A stretch of DNA of 64,000 nt. Origin: Stenotrophomonas maltophilia (GTDB lineage Bacteria > Pseudomonadota > Gammaproteobacteria > Xanthomonadales > Xanthomonadaceae). Every line of letters begins with the position of its first letter. Within the stretch, counting starts at the first letter, position 1. This document shows positions 25,175-34,425 of the stretch, one piece after another. The translations under genes were made by a program, and so were the position numbers. The stretch lies in contig DEVL01000003.1 of NCBI GenBank assembly GCA_002363385.1, positions 434,505 to 498,504 of the forward strand, given 5' to 3'. The notes beneath the pieces are model-generated. The model searched no databases, had not been told where the DNA came from, and saw only the letters and a list, made by a program, of their open reading frames with translations.

Positions 25175-26038
25175 ATGGCAAGCGGACGCGAAATCAAAAC
25201 CAAGATCAAGAGCGTGCAGAACACCCGCAAGGTGACGCGCGCGCTCGAAATGGTCTCGGCCTCCAAAATCCGCAAGGCGCAGGAGCGGATGAAGACGTCG
25301 CGTCCGTATGCGCAGGCGATGAAGCAGGTGATCGGTCACCTGGCCCAGGCCAGCACCGATTACCAGCATCCGTTCCTGGTCCAGCGTGACGAGGTCAAGC
25401 GGGTCGGTTACATCGTGATCTCCTCCGACCGCGGTCTGGCCGGCGGCCTGAACAACAACCTGTTCCGCAAGATGCTGGGCGAAGTGCGCCAGTACCAGGA
25501 AAAGGGCGCCGAGATCGATGTGGTCACCGTCGGCCAGAAGGCCTCGACCTTCTTCCGCCGCGTCAAGGTCAACATGGTTGGCAGCGTCACCCACATGGGC
25601 GATGTGCCGCACCTGGAACAGCTGATCGGCGTGATCAAGGTGATGCTCGATGCCTTCACCGAGGGCAAGGTCGACCGCGTGTACCTGGTCTACAACCGCT
25701 TCATCAACACGATGACGCAGAAGGCCAGCTTCGATCAGCTGCTGCCGTTGCCGGCCGCTGAGAAGCAGGTCGCGCATCACGACTGGGACTACCTGTACGA
25801 ACCCGATGCCGCGACCGTGCTCGAGCACGTGATGACGCGTTACGTCGAGTCGCTGGTGTACCAGGCCGTGCTGGAAAACGTGGCCTCCGAGCATGCGGCA
25901 CGCATGGTGGCGATGAAGTCGGCCAGTGACAACGCGAACAAGCTGATCGGAACCCTGCAGCTGGTCTACAACAAGGCCCGCCAGGCAGCGATCACCCAGG
26001 AAATCTCCGAAATCGTCGGCGGCGCGGCAGCAGTCTGA
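25175..26038 (+). CDS. atpG: ATP synthase F1 subunit gamma
   Basis: A 287-residue central shaft subunit (E. coli 287). It starts ASGREIKTKIKSVQNTRKVT and ends with the conserved helix KLIGTLQLVYNKARQAAIT. It restarts after the GTAG element, with a purine-rich GAATAAGAG before the ATG. Confidence 0.97.
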   Translation: MASGREIKTKIKSVQNTRKVTRALEMVSASKIRKAQERMKTSRPYAQAMKQVIGHLAQASTDYQHPFLVQRDEVKRVGYIVISSDRGLAGGLNNNLFRKMLGEVRQYQEKGAEIDVVTVGQKASTFFRRVKVNMVGSVTHMGDVPHLEQLIGVIKVMLDAFTEGKVDRVYLVYNRFINTMTQKASFDQLLPLPAAEKQVAHHDWDYLYEPDAATVLEHVMTRYVESLVYQAVLENVASEHAARMVAMKSASDNANKLIGTLQLVYNKARQAAITQEISEIVGGAAAV

Positions 26039-26075
26039 CGCGCACAGTCAAAGCACACATTAGAGGATTGCAGCA

Positions 26076-27482
<1,407 letters not shown>

Positions 27483-27489
27483 TGCGGCG

Positions 27490-27542
27490 GGGACGGGCTC
27501 CGGTCCGTCCCGACCGTGACACGGGGTGGGCAGCTGCCCACC
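27490..27542 (+). other. Two stem-loops between atpD and atpC
   Basis: GGGACGG (27490-27496) pairs with CCGTCCC (27505-27511), and GGTGGGCAG (27525-27533) with CTGCCCACC (27534-27542), a perfect palindrome. Neither has a T-run. They may protect the 3' end of the atpD message or reduce atpC expression. Confidence 0.6.
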
Positions 27543-27594
27543 GCTGCGGAACACCTGCGGTGGGTTCAACCCGCCCCCTAGCGAAGAGAGTTAC

Positions 27595-28017
27595 ATGAGC
27601 ACCATTCGTTGCGACATCGTCAGCGCCGAGCAGGAAATCTTCCGTGGTGAAGCGACCCTGGTCGTGGCCACCGGCGAGCTGGGCGAGCTGGGCATCGCGC
27701 CCAAGCATGCTCCGCTGATCACCCGCCTGAAGCCGGGCAAGGTGGTAGTGACCACGCCGAACGGCGAACAGCTCGATTTCGCCATCTCCGGCGGCATCCT
27801 CGAAGTGCAGCCGCAGGTCGTGACCGTGCTGGCCGACACCGCGATCCGTGCCCAGGACATCGATGAAGCCTCGGTCCGCAAGGCCAAGGAAGAAGCCGAG
27901 CGCATCCTGGCCAACCGTGGCGAAGCGATGGAAGTGGCCGAAGCCCAGCAGAAACTGGCCGAAGCCGTGGTCCAGCTGCAGGCCCTCGAGCGCCTGCGCA
28001 AGACGCTCAAGCACTGA
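27595..28017 (+). CDS. atpC: ATP synthase F1 subunit epsilon
   Basis: A 140-residue subunit (E. coli 139) that links gamma to the c-ring and inhibits ATP hydrolysis. The N-terminal beta-sandwich (IRCDIVSAEQEIFRGEATLVV, AISGGILEVQPQVVTVLADTA) and a C-terminal helical hairpin rich in Ala and charged residues are present. The start MSTIRCDIV at 27595 is preceded by GAGAG; an in-frame upstream extension to 27526 is not conserved. Confidence 0.96.
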   Translation: MSTIRCDIVSAEQEIFRGEATLVVATGELGELGIAPKHAPLITRLKPGKVVVTTPNGEQLDFAISGGILEVQPQVVTVLADTAIRAQDIDEASVRKAKEEAERILANRGEAMEVAEAQQKLAEAVVQLQALERLRKTLKH

Positions 28018-28053
28018 GTGGAGCGGCGCGACGGCGCCATCCACGAAGGGAAA

Positions 28054-28078
28054 ACGCCGGCTTGCCGGCGTTTTTTTT
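28054..28078 (+). terminator. Terminator of the atp operon
   Basis: ACGCCGGC (28054-28061) pairs with GCCGGCGT (28064-28071), followed by eight T (28071-28078). It is 36 bases past the atpC stop. Read on the minus strand it carries four T and could also serve the GtrA gene. Confidence 0.93.
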
Positions 28079-28098
28079 GCCCGCCGGCGGCGCATGCC

Positions 28099-28482
28099 TC
28101 AGCGGAAGATCAAGGTCCGCATCAGCAGGAACGACACGGCGGCCAGGCTACCCTCCACCAGCGGTTTGGCCAGCCACGCATAGCGCAGGCCCAGATGCTC
28201 GGCGGCCAGCGTCACGAGCAGCGTGCTGATCGCCGTCAGCACCGCCCACAGCAGCAGGAAGCGCGCGAACCGCGCCCAGCCCAACCGGTGTGCACCCTCG
28301 CGCGCGAACGTGTAACGGCCGTTGAGCCAGAACCCCAGCAGCATGCCCGCTACGCGCCCCAACAGGTTGCCTGGCACCGTCGGCATGCCCAGTGCGGTGG
28401 CGCCGACGAACACGGCCCAGTCCACCACAAGCTGGACAAGACCGATGATGAGATAGCTGCTGCCTTGTCGGAGGAGGCTCAT
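28099..28482 (-). CDS. GtrA-family membrane protein
   Basis: A 127-residue protein with four transmembrane helices (about 7-27, 36-55, 68-88, 100-122), starting SLLRQGSSYLIIGLVQLVVD and containing GMLLGFWLNGRYTFARE, the family signature. GtrA proteins are thought to flip undecaprenyl-phosphate-linked sugars for glycosylation of O-antigen or other envelope polymers. No glycosyltransferase partner is adjacent. The ATG at 28482 is the first Met before a typical N-terminus; Shine-Dalgarno is weak. It lies divergent from glmU. Confidence 0.85.
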   Translation of the reverse strand: MSLLRQGSSYLIIGLVQLVVDWAVFVGATALGMPTVPGNLLGRVAGMLLGFWLNGRYTFAREGAHRLGWARFARFLLLWAVLTAISTLLVTLAAEHLGLRYAWLAKPLVEGSLAAVSFLLMRTLIFR

Positions 28483-28566
28483 GACGGATTCGCGGCGGAC
28501 AATCCCACATGTTAACGAGCGGCGCACTAGAATTCCTCTCAACGATTCCCGGAACCCGATCTGCCC

Positions 28567-29931
28567 ATGACCCAGCCCCTGCACGTGATCATCCTGGCCG
28601 CCGGTGCCGGCAAACGCATGAAGTCGGCCCTGCCCAAGGTGCTGCAACCGATTGCTGGCCGTCCGATGCTCGCCCATGTGATCGACACCGCGCGCCAGCT
28701 GCAGCCCGAAGCGATCCACGTGGTGTACGGCCATGGCGGCGAAGCGGTGCGGCAGGCCTTCACCGACCAGCCCGACCTGCACTGGGCCGAACAGAGTCAG
28801 CAGCTGGGCACCGGCCATGCCGTGCTGCAGGCCATGCCGCAGGTGCCGGATGCGGCCACCGTCCTGGTGCTGTACGGCGACGTGCCGATGATCCGCGGCG
28901 AGACGCTGCGTCACCTGCTGTCTCAGCAGGGGCGGCTGGCGGTGCTGGTGGCCGAGGTTGCCGATCCGACCGGCTATGGCCGCATCGTGCGCAATGCCGA
29001 AGGCAAGGTCGGCGCGATCGTCGAGCAGAAAGATGCCAGCGACGAACAGCGCAGCATCCGCACCATCAATACCGGCATCATCACCGCCGAATCCACGGCG
29101 CTGCGCCGTTGGTTGTCCCAGCTGTCCAATGCCAACGCCCAGGGCGAGTACTACCTGACCGACATCTTCGCGGCAGCGGCAAGCGATTACACCCCGGCCG
29201 ACATGGCCTTCGTGCAGGATCCGCAGGATGCCGAGGGTGCCAACGATCCGTGGCAGCTGGCCCAGCTCGAACGTGCCTGGCAGCTGCGTGAAGTGCGTGC
29301 GTTGTGCGCGCAGGGCGCACGCGTGCTGGATCCGTCGCGGCTGGATATCCGTGGCACGGTCACTGTCGGCAGTGACGTGCAGCTCGACGTCAATGTCATT
29401 CTGGAAGGGCGCGTGGTTCTGGGCGATGGCGTCAGCATCGGGGCATTCACCCGGCTCAAGGACGTGACATTGGCGGCGGGCACCGTGGTCAAGCCGCACT
29501 GCGATCTGGACGGCGTGATCAGCGAAGGCGCTGCCGAGATCGGTCCGTTCGCCCGTCTGCGCCCCGGCACCGTGCTGGCAGCAGGTTCCCATGTCGGCAA
29601 CTTCGTTGAGACCAAGAAGGTCGTGCTGGGGGCGGGCAGCAAGGCCAACCACCTCACCTATCTGGGCGATGCGGTGATCGGCAGCCAGGTCAACATCGGT
29701 GCCGGCACCATCACCTGCAACTACGACGGCGTGAACAAGTCGCAGACCACCATCGGGGATCGCGCCTTCATCGGCTCCAACAGCTCGCTGGTGGCGCCTG
29801 TGGTGATCGGCGAGGGCGCCACGGTGGCGGCCGGTTCGGTGATTACCCGCGGCGCACCGGCGGACAAGCTGACCGTCGCACGTGCCCGCCAGGAAACCAT
29901 CGACGGCTGGAAGCGCCCCACGAAGAAGTAG
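28567..29931 (+). CDS. glmU: Bifunctional GlcNAc-1-P uridyltransferase / GlcN-1-P acetyltransferase
   Basis: A 454-residue cytoplasmic enzyme making UDP-GlcNAc for peptidoglycan and lipopolysaccharide. The N-terminal nucleotidyltransferase domain (to about 227) has LAAGAGKRMKSALPKVLQ. The C-terminal left-handed beta-helix acetyltransferase domain has hexapeptide repeats and the catalytic His362 in ANHLTYLGD. The stop codon TAG (29929-29931) is the last three bases of the GTAG terminus of a repeat. glmS is not adjacent: it lies beyond the reverse-strand operon. Confidence 0.97.
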   Translation: MTQPLHVIILAAGAGKRMKSALPKVLQPIAGRPMLAHVIDTARQLQPEAIHVVYGHGGEAVRQAFTDQPDLHWAEQSQQLGTGHAVLQAMPQVPDAATVLVLYGDVPMIRGETLRHLLSQQGRLAVLVAEVADPTGYGRIVRNAEGKVGAIVEQKDASDEQRSIRTINTGIITAESTALRRWLSQLSNANAQGEYYLTDIFAAAASDYTPADMAFVQDPQDAEGANDPWQLAQLERAWQLREVRALCAQGARVLDPSRLDIRGTVTVGSDVQLDVNVILEGRVVLGDGVSIGAFTRLKDVTLAAGTVVKPHCDLDGVISEGAAEIGPFARLRPGTVLAAGSHVGNFVETKKVVLGAGSKANHLTYLGDAVIGSQVNIGAGTITCNYDGVNKSQTTIGDRAFIGSNSSLVAPVVIGEGATVAAGSVITRGAPADKLTVARARQETIDGWKRPTKK

Positions 29932-29999
29932 TGCCGGCCGCTGGCCGGCAACCAGGCGATCCCGGGTTCACGACGGTGCCGGCCAGCGGCCGGCACTAC
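29928..29999. repeat. GTAG-type palindromic dimer providing the stop codons of glmU and the kinase gene
   Basis: A 72-base element, GTAG at 29928-29931 and CTAC at 29996-29999, with two opposed hairpins (TGCCGGCC...GGCCGGCA in each half). The TAG of the left GTAG is the glmU stop. The CTA of the right CTAC is the complement of the TAG stop (29996-29998) of the reverse-strand kinase gene. Same length and outer arms as the copy at 6932-7003. Confidence 0.85.
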
Positions 30000-31345
30000 C
30001 GGGCGTCTGCCGGCAGGAAGATCGCCACGCACAGGCCGCCTTCGCGGCGGTTCTGCAGCGAGATCCGGCCGCCATGGGCTTCCACGATCTCGCGGGTCAG
30101 CGCCAGGCCCAAGCCCGTGCCGTTGCGCTTTGTCGAGTAGAACGGCATCAGCGCGTTCTGCAGCACGGCTTCATTCATGCCCTTGCCGCGATCAAGCACC
30201 TCCAGCCGCAGCCACTGCGGCAGGCGGGTCAGGCGCAGCTCCACGTCATCGGTGGGCGGTTCGGCGTCGGCACACGCCTCGTGTGCGTTCTTGAGCAGGT
30301 TCAGCAGTGCCTGGCCCAGCTGGGCGATGTCCACCCGGCTGTGCAGGTCATCCGGAATGTCAGCCATGCGGAACGGAATCTGGTGCTGTAGTCCGGTCAG
30401 GAACAGGTTCCACTGCACAGTCTGCAGCTGCGGCTGCGGCAGTTTGGCGAACCGCGCATAGCCGCGGATGAAGCCTTCGAGGTGACGTGCGCGGTCTTCG
30501 ATGGTGGCAAAGACCTCCCCCAGGCGTTCGACCTTGCCACGCCGGACCAGCTCGCCGCCGGAGTGCGCCAGCGACGCGATCGGGGCCAGCGAGTTGTTGA
30601 GCTCATGGCTGATCACCCGTATCACCTTTTTCCAGGTCTGCACTTCCTGGCGGCGCAGTTCTGCGGTGAGCAGACGGATCAGCAGCAGATCATGCGGCCG
30701 CCCGTTGAGATGGAAGTTGCGTCTCGACAGGTGATAGACCTGTTCGTCGTCTTCGTCACCGTCCTCTTCGCGTACCGCGAACAGACTGTCGCCCCCGCGT
30801 GCGATGGCATCGCGCAACTCGACCGGCATCGTCTCCATGACATCGTGCATGCGCTGGCCTTCCAGCTTCCAGCCGTTGTGCAGCAGCTTGCGCGCGGCCA
30901 GGTTGGAAAACACCACCCGCTGCACACCATCGCCGCCGTGCGAGAGCAGCAGCATCGACACCGGCGTGTTCTGCACCATCGTATCGAGCAGCAGTTCGCG
31001 CTGGACCAGCTCCTGACGCTGCGCACGCAGCACATCGCCCAGCTCGCGATGGGCCTGGACCAGATCGCCCAGCTCGTCGTTGGAGGGCCAATAGATGCCG
31101 AAGTTGTACTCGCCATCGCGGTAGCTGCTGGTCGTGCCGGACAGGGCGCGCAGCAGTGACCGGATCGGCGCGGTGGCACGGCGCAGGCTCCACCACATCA
31201 GCGACAACAGCACGATCACCGAGATCCCGGTGACGCCCCAGCCGTGGTCCATCCAGAACGCCAGATACCACGGAAATGCCGACGCCAGCGCCAGCACCGG
31301 CAGCAGGCGCAGGAACAATCGGAAGGTGAAAGAACGCCGCTTCAT
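29996..31345 (-). CDS. NtrY-like membrane sensor histidine kinase
   Basis: A 449-residue kinase. Two transmembrane helices (about 10-30 and 36-55) enclose almost no periplasmic loop, so the sensor may read a membrane or cytoplasmic signal. A HAMP-like segment (RRATAPIRSLLRAL) is followed by a PAS-like region (about 113-230) with an acidic insert (REEDGDEDDEQ), the phospho-acceptor His247 in VISHELNNSL, and the ATP-binding domain (NLLKNAHEA, DRGKGM, GTGLGLALT). Its start overlaps the end of the regulator gene by 4 bases. It is the last of seven genes on this strand. The signal is unknown. Confidence 0.9.
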   Translation of the reverse strand: MKRRSFTFRLFLRLLPVLALASAFPWYLAFWMDHGWGVTGISVIVLLSLMWWSLRRATAPIRSLLRALSGTTSSYRDGEYNFGIYWPSNDELGDLVQAHRELGDVLRAQRQELVQRELLLDTMVQNTPVSMLLLSHGGDGVQRVVFSNLAARKLLHNGWKLEGQRMHDVMETMPVELRDAIARGGDSLFAVREEDGDEDDEQVYHLSRRNFHLNGRPHDLLLIRLLTAELRRQEVQTWKKVIRVISHELNNSLAPIASLAHSGGELVRRGKVERLGEVFATIEDRARHLEGFIRGYARFAKLPQPQLQTVQWNLFLTGLQHQIPFRMADIPDDLHSRVDIAQLGQALLNLLKNAHEACADAEPPTDDVELRLTRLPQWLRLEVLDRGKGMNEAVLQNALMPFYSTKRNGTGLGLALTREIVEAHGGRISLQNRREGGLCVAIFLPADAR

Positions 31346-32682
31346 TCGCGCGGAATGCCGTAACGGTCCATGCGCCGGTACAGCGCCTGGCGGCTGAGCC
31401 CGAGTTCGGCGGCGGCCTGCGCGATGATGCCGTGGTTGTGGGCCAGCGCGTTCTCGATCCGGCTGCGGTCCGGATCCACTGCCGGGCTGGTGGCCCGGGG
31501 CGCGGCAGTGCGCGGCAGGTTCAGATCGACCACTTCGATGCGCGGGCCGGTGGACAGCAGTTCAGCGCGTTGCAGCACATTGCGCAGCTCGCGCACATTG
31601 CCCGGCCACGGGTGGCGCTGCAACGCGGTTGCCGCGGCGGTGGACAGCGGCTTGCCACTGTCCAGGAAGCGCTCGGCGAGCGGCAGGATGTCGCCGGTGC
31701 GCTCGGCCAGCGGTGGCAGCGCCAGCTCGACGGTATTGAGGCGGTAGTACAGATCCTCGCGGAACTGGCCGTCGCGGATCATGGCCGGCAGGTCGGCGTT
31801 GGTGGCGCTGATCACGCGCACTTTGACCTGCCGCTCGCGGTTGGACCCCAGTCGTTCGAAACGACCGGTTTCGAGCACGCGCAGTAGTTTCATCTGGCCG
31901 CTGGGGGAGAGATTGCCGATCTCGTCCAGGAACAGCGTGCCGCCATCGGCGGCCTCGAACTTGCCTTCGCGCGCCTTGTTGGCGCCGGTGTAGGCACCGG
32001 CGTCGGCACCGAACAGCTCGGCCTCGATCAGCTCGGAGGGAATCGCACCGCAATTGAGGGCAACGAACGGCCCCTTGGCGACCAGCGAGTTGGCCTGGAT
32101 GATCTCGGCGATTTTTTCCTTGCCCGCGCCATTCGGACCGGTGATCAGCACCGGCAGTGCCGAGCGTGCAACCTGGCAGGCCAGACTTACCACGCGCTCG
32201 CTGGCGGCATCTGCCACAACCGCGCCGCGCAGGTCGTAACGGGCTTCCAGTGCCGAGCGGTTGCGTTGCTCACGGTCACGGCGGCGATCGAGTTCCCGGC
32301 GGGTTTCAGACAGTTCCAGCAGGTTGTTGACCGTGATCAGCAGTTTGCGGTCGTCCCACGGCTTGGCCAGGTAGTCGGCGGCGCCGGCCTTGACCAGATC
32401 GACCGCGCTGCTCAGATGCGTCCAGGCGGTCAACAGGATCACCGGCAGGTCCGGGTGGCGCGCACGGATCTGCAGGAACAGTGCTTCGCCTTCTTCGCCG
32501 GAGGTCGTGTCTTCGGTGAAGTTCATGTCCTGGATCACCAGGTCCACCGGTTGCTGTTCCAGCAGGGCCAGGCCCTGCTCGGGCGAGAGCGCGTGCAGGG
32601 TGTCGATGTCGTGCAGCGAGAACAGCACATTCAGTGCAGTGCCGACGCTGGCGTTGTCGTCAATGATCAGGATCGAGGGCAT
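31342..32682 (-). CDS. NtrC-type response regulator, sigma-54 activator
   Basis: A 446-residue enhancer-binding protein. Receiver domain: acidic pair D8/D9 and phospho-acceptor Asp52 in LVIQDMNF. AAA+ domain: Walker A GPNGAGKE (182-189), the sigma-54 contact loop as GAYTGA (229-234, normally GAFTGA) and Walker B LFLDEIG (250-256). C-terminal Fis-type helix-turn-helix: AAAELGLSRQALYRRMDRYG. ATG 32682 gives the standard MPSILIIDDN start; the upstream ATG at 32712 is less likely. The sigma-54-like promoter at 37804-37820 is a likely target, so the operon may be self-activated. Confidence 0.92.
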   Translation of the reverse strand: MPSILIIDDNASVGTALNVLFSLHDIDTLHALSPEQGLALLEQQPVDLVIQDMNFTEDTTSGEEGEALFLQIRARHPDLPVILLTAWTHLSSAVDLVKAGAADYLAKPWDDRKLLITVNNLLELSETRRELDRRRDREQRNRSALEARYDLRGAVVADAASERVVSLACQVARSALPVLITGPNGAGKEKIAEIIQANSLVAKGPFVALNCGAIPSELIEAELFGADAGAYTGANKAREGKFEAADGGTLFLDEIGNLSPSGQMKLLRVLETGRFERLGSNRERQVKVRVISATNADLPAMIRDGQFREDLYYRLNTVELALPPLAERTGDILPLAERFLDSGKPLSTAAATALQRHPWPGNVRELRNVLQRAELLSTGPRIEVVDLNLPRTAAPRATSPAVDPDRSRIENALAHNHGIIAQAAAELGLSRQALYRRMDRYGIPRE

Positions 32683-32761
32683 GCGGCAGCGTAGGACCGG
32701 AAGTGGGATCAAGAGTACCGGAGCGCCGGGCCAAGAGGCAGATGGCCCGGCGAGGGTAGTC

Positions 32762-33187
32762 TCAGCCGCCGGCGCGCGGGGGCTGCGGAATGGCCGGCGT
32801 CTCCACCGCTAGCGCTTCGCCCCAGGCGGCGGTGTCGACGTCAACGGTCACCTGATTGCCCTTGCGCAGGACGGTGACAGGCACACGCGCACTCTTCTTA
32901 CCGCCCAATCCGTGGGTCAGGTCGGCCAGTCGTCGTACCGGCTGGCCGTTGATGCGCAGAACCCGGTCGCCGCTGCGCAGGCCGAAGTAGGTGCTCGGCT
33001 CGGTGGTGGTGATCCGCACGATGCCATCCTGGGCATCGACCACCAGATGGTGGCCGGCATCACGCCATTCCAGGCGCGAGGTGTCGGCCTGGGTGGCGGC
33101 CAGCGCGGGGGCACCTGCCAGCAGGAGGGACAACAACAGGGGGATCATCTTGATCTTGGTCTTGATCTTGGTCTTGGTCTGGCGCAT
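32762..33187 (-). CDS. Small periplasmic PDZ-domain protein
   Basis: A 141-residue predicted exported protein. The N-terminus is MRQTKTKIKTKIK, a repeat that comes from two copies of a 12-base unit in the DNA, followed by the hydrophobic signal core IPLLLSLLLAGAPALAA. A single PDZ domain covers about 55-125 (IVRITTTEPSTYFGLRSGDR, VLRINGQPV). It starts one base after the upstream permease gene ends, with GGAG 8 bases before ATG 33187. A PDZ chaperone-like partner in an ABC permease operon suggests substrate or peptide binding at the outer face, which is inference. Confidence 0.8.
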   Translation of the reverse strand: MRQTKTKIKTKIKMIPLLLSLLLAGAPALAATQADTSRLEWRDAGHHLVVDAQDGIVRITTTEPSTYFGLRSGDRVLRINGQPVRRLADLTHGLGGKKSARVPVTVLRKGNQVTVDVDTAAWGEALAVETPAIPQPPRAGG

Positions 33188-33188
33188 T

Positions 33189-34409
33189 TCAGGCACTCCG
33201 GGTGGCAACAGCGGGTGGAACGGCGGCGGCACGACGTGCCGGGCCGAAGACAGCGATCTGGCCAAGCAGCCACAACAGCACCGCGCCGATCGGCAGGTAA
33301 CTGATGGGCATGCGCGGCAGCTCGTAGTTGTTCATGAGCCACAGATTGATCGTGTAGGCCATCAACATGCCCAGCACGATGCCGACCGAGGCCAACAAGA
33401 AGTTCTCGGTCTGGAAGTAACGCAGGATCTGGCTGCGGGTGGCGCCGAGCGCCCGGCGGATGCCGATCTGCTTGGTCCGCTGCTGCACCCAGAAACTGGC
33501 CAGGCCGACGATGCCCAGCGCGGTGACTACCAGCAGGGCCACGCACACGGTGATCAGCAGGCCGACCATGGCCCGGTCATTGGCGAACGTTTTGTGGCGG
33601 ACCTGTTCGTAGGTGAACTTGGCGCGCACCATGCGGCTGGGATCCACCCGCTCCAGTGCAGCAACTGCCGCCTTGAGGACCTCATCGCGGCGAGCGGGAT
33701 CGGTGACACGGATCAGGTAGAACCCCATGTCATAGCTCATCCGGATCGGCAGCAGCATCGAGTGATGCGTGTCGCCCTCGACATTGCCCGGGCGCGCGAG
33801 CGCTTCGACCACGCCGGTCACGCGCAATGGCATGCGGCCGCTGTAGACCGTCTTGCCCAGTGCATCGCCTCCCGGGTACAGCTTTTCGGCGGCCGAACGG
33901 GTCAGGATGACGGAGCTGCCCTTGGAGTCGGCTGTCTCGTCGGCGACGACCTCGCTGTACTCACGGTACTCGCCGGGCTGGAAATCACTGCCGGCCACCA
34001 GTTTCAGACCCAGCGTCTCCAACGTGCCCTCGCGGACGAAGTACTGCGATGCACTCAGGGTCGGGCGCTCCTGGTCGGGCACCCGGGACAGGCTGGAATT
34101 CCACGAGTTGCGGCGGAACGGCAGTTGGTTGATGGTCACCACGCTCTTGACGCCGGGCACGCTGCGCAGTGCGGCCAGGTCCTCACGGGTGCGTGCTTCC
34201 ACGTTCACCTGCTTGCCGACACCGCCCAGGCGGACTTCCATCAGCTCGGTTTCGGCGATGCCACTGGGCTGGTTGATCTTCTCGATGCGCTGGCCGATCA
34301 GGAACAGCGCATTGCAGACGATCGCGCAGGTCAGTGCGATCTCCAGCACGATCAGCGCTGCGGCGGTCTTGTGCCGGCGCAGGGTGGAAAAAATGGGACG
34401 GATATCCAT
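33189..34409 (-). CDS. FtsX/MacB-type ABC permease (second copy)
   Basis: A 406-residue inner-membrane permease of the MacB_PCD/FtsX type. One N-terminal transmembrane helix (about 18-40), a large periplasmic domain (about 41-280) and three C-terminal helices (about 285-380) with QIGIRRALGATRSQILRYF, the FtsX signature. It is related to, but clearly different from, the neighbouring permease; the two probably form a heterodimer. It starts 16 bases after the first permease gene. Confidence 0.88.
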   Translation of the reverse strand: MDIRPIFSTLRRHKTAAALIVLEIALTCAIVCNALFLIGQRIEKINQPSGIAETELMEVRLGGVGKQVNVEARTREDLAALRSVPGVKSVVTINQLPFRRNSWNSSLSRVPDQERPTLSASQYFVREGTLETLGLKLVAGSDFQPGEYREYSEVVADETADSKGSSVILTRSAAEKLYPGGDALGKTVYSGRMPLRVTGVVEALARPGNVEGDTHHSMLLPIRMSYDMGFYLIRVTDPARRDEVLKAAVAALERVDPSRMVRAKFTYEQVRHKTFANDRAMVGLLITVCVALLVVTALGIVGLASFWVQQRTKQIGIRRALGATRSQILRYFQTENFLLASVGIVLGMLMAYTINLWLMNNYELPRMPISYLPIGAVLLWLLGQIAVFGPARRAAAVPPAVATRSA

Positions 34410-34425
34410 GATGTGCTCCGGATCC

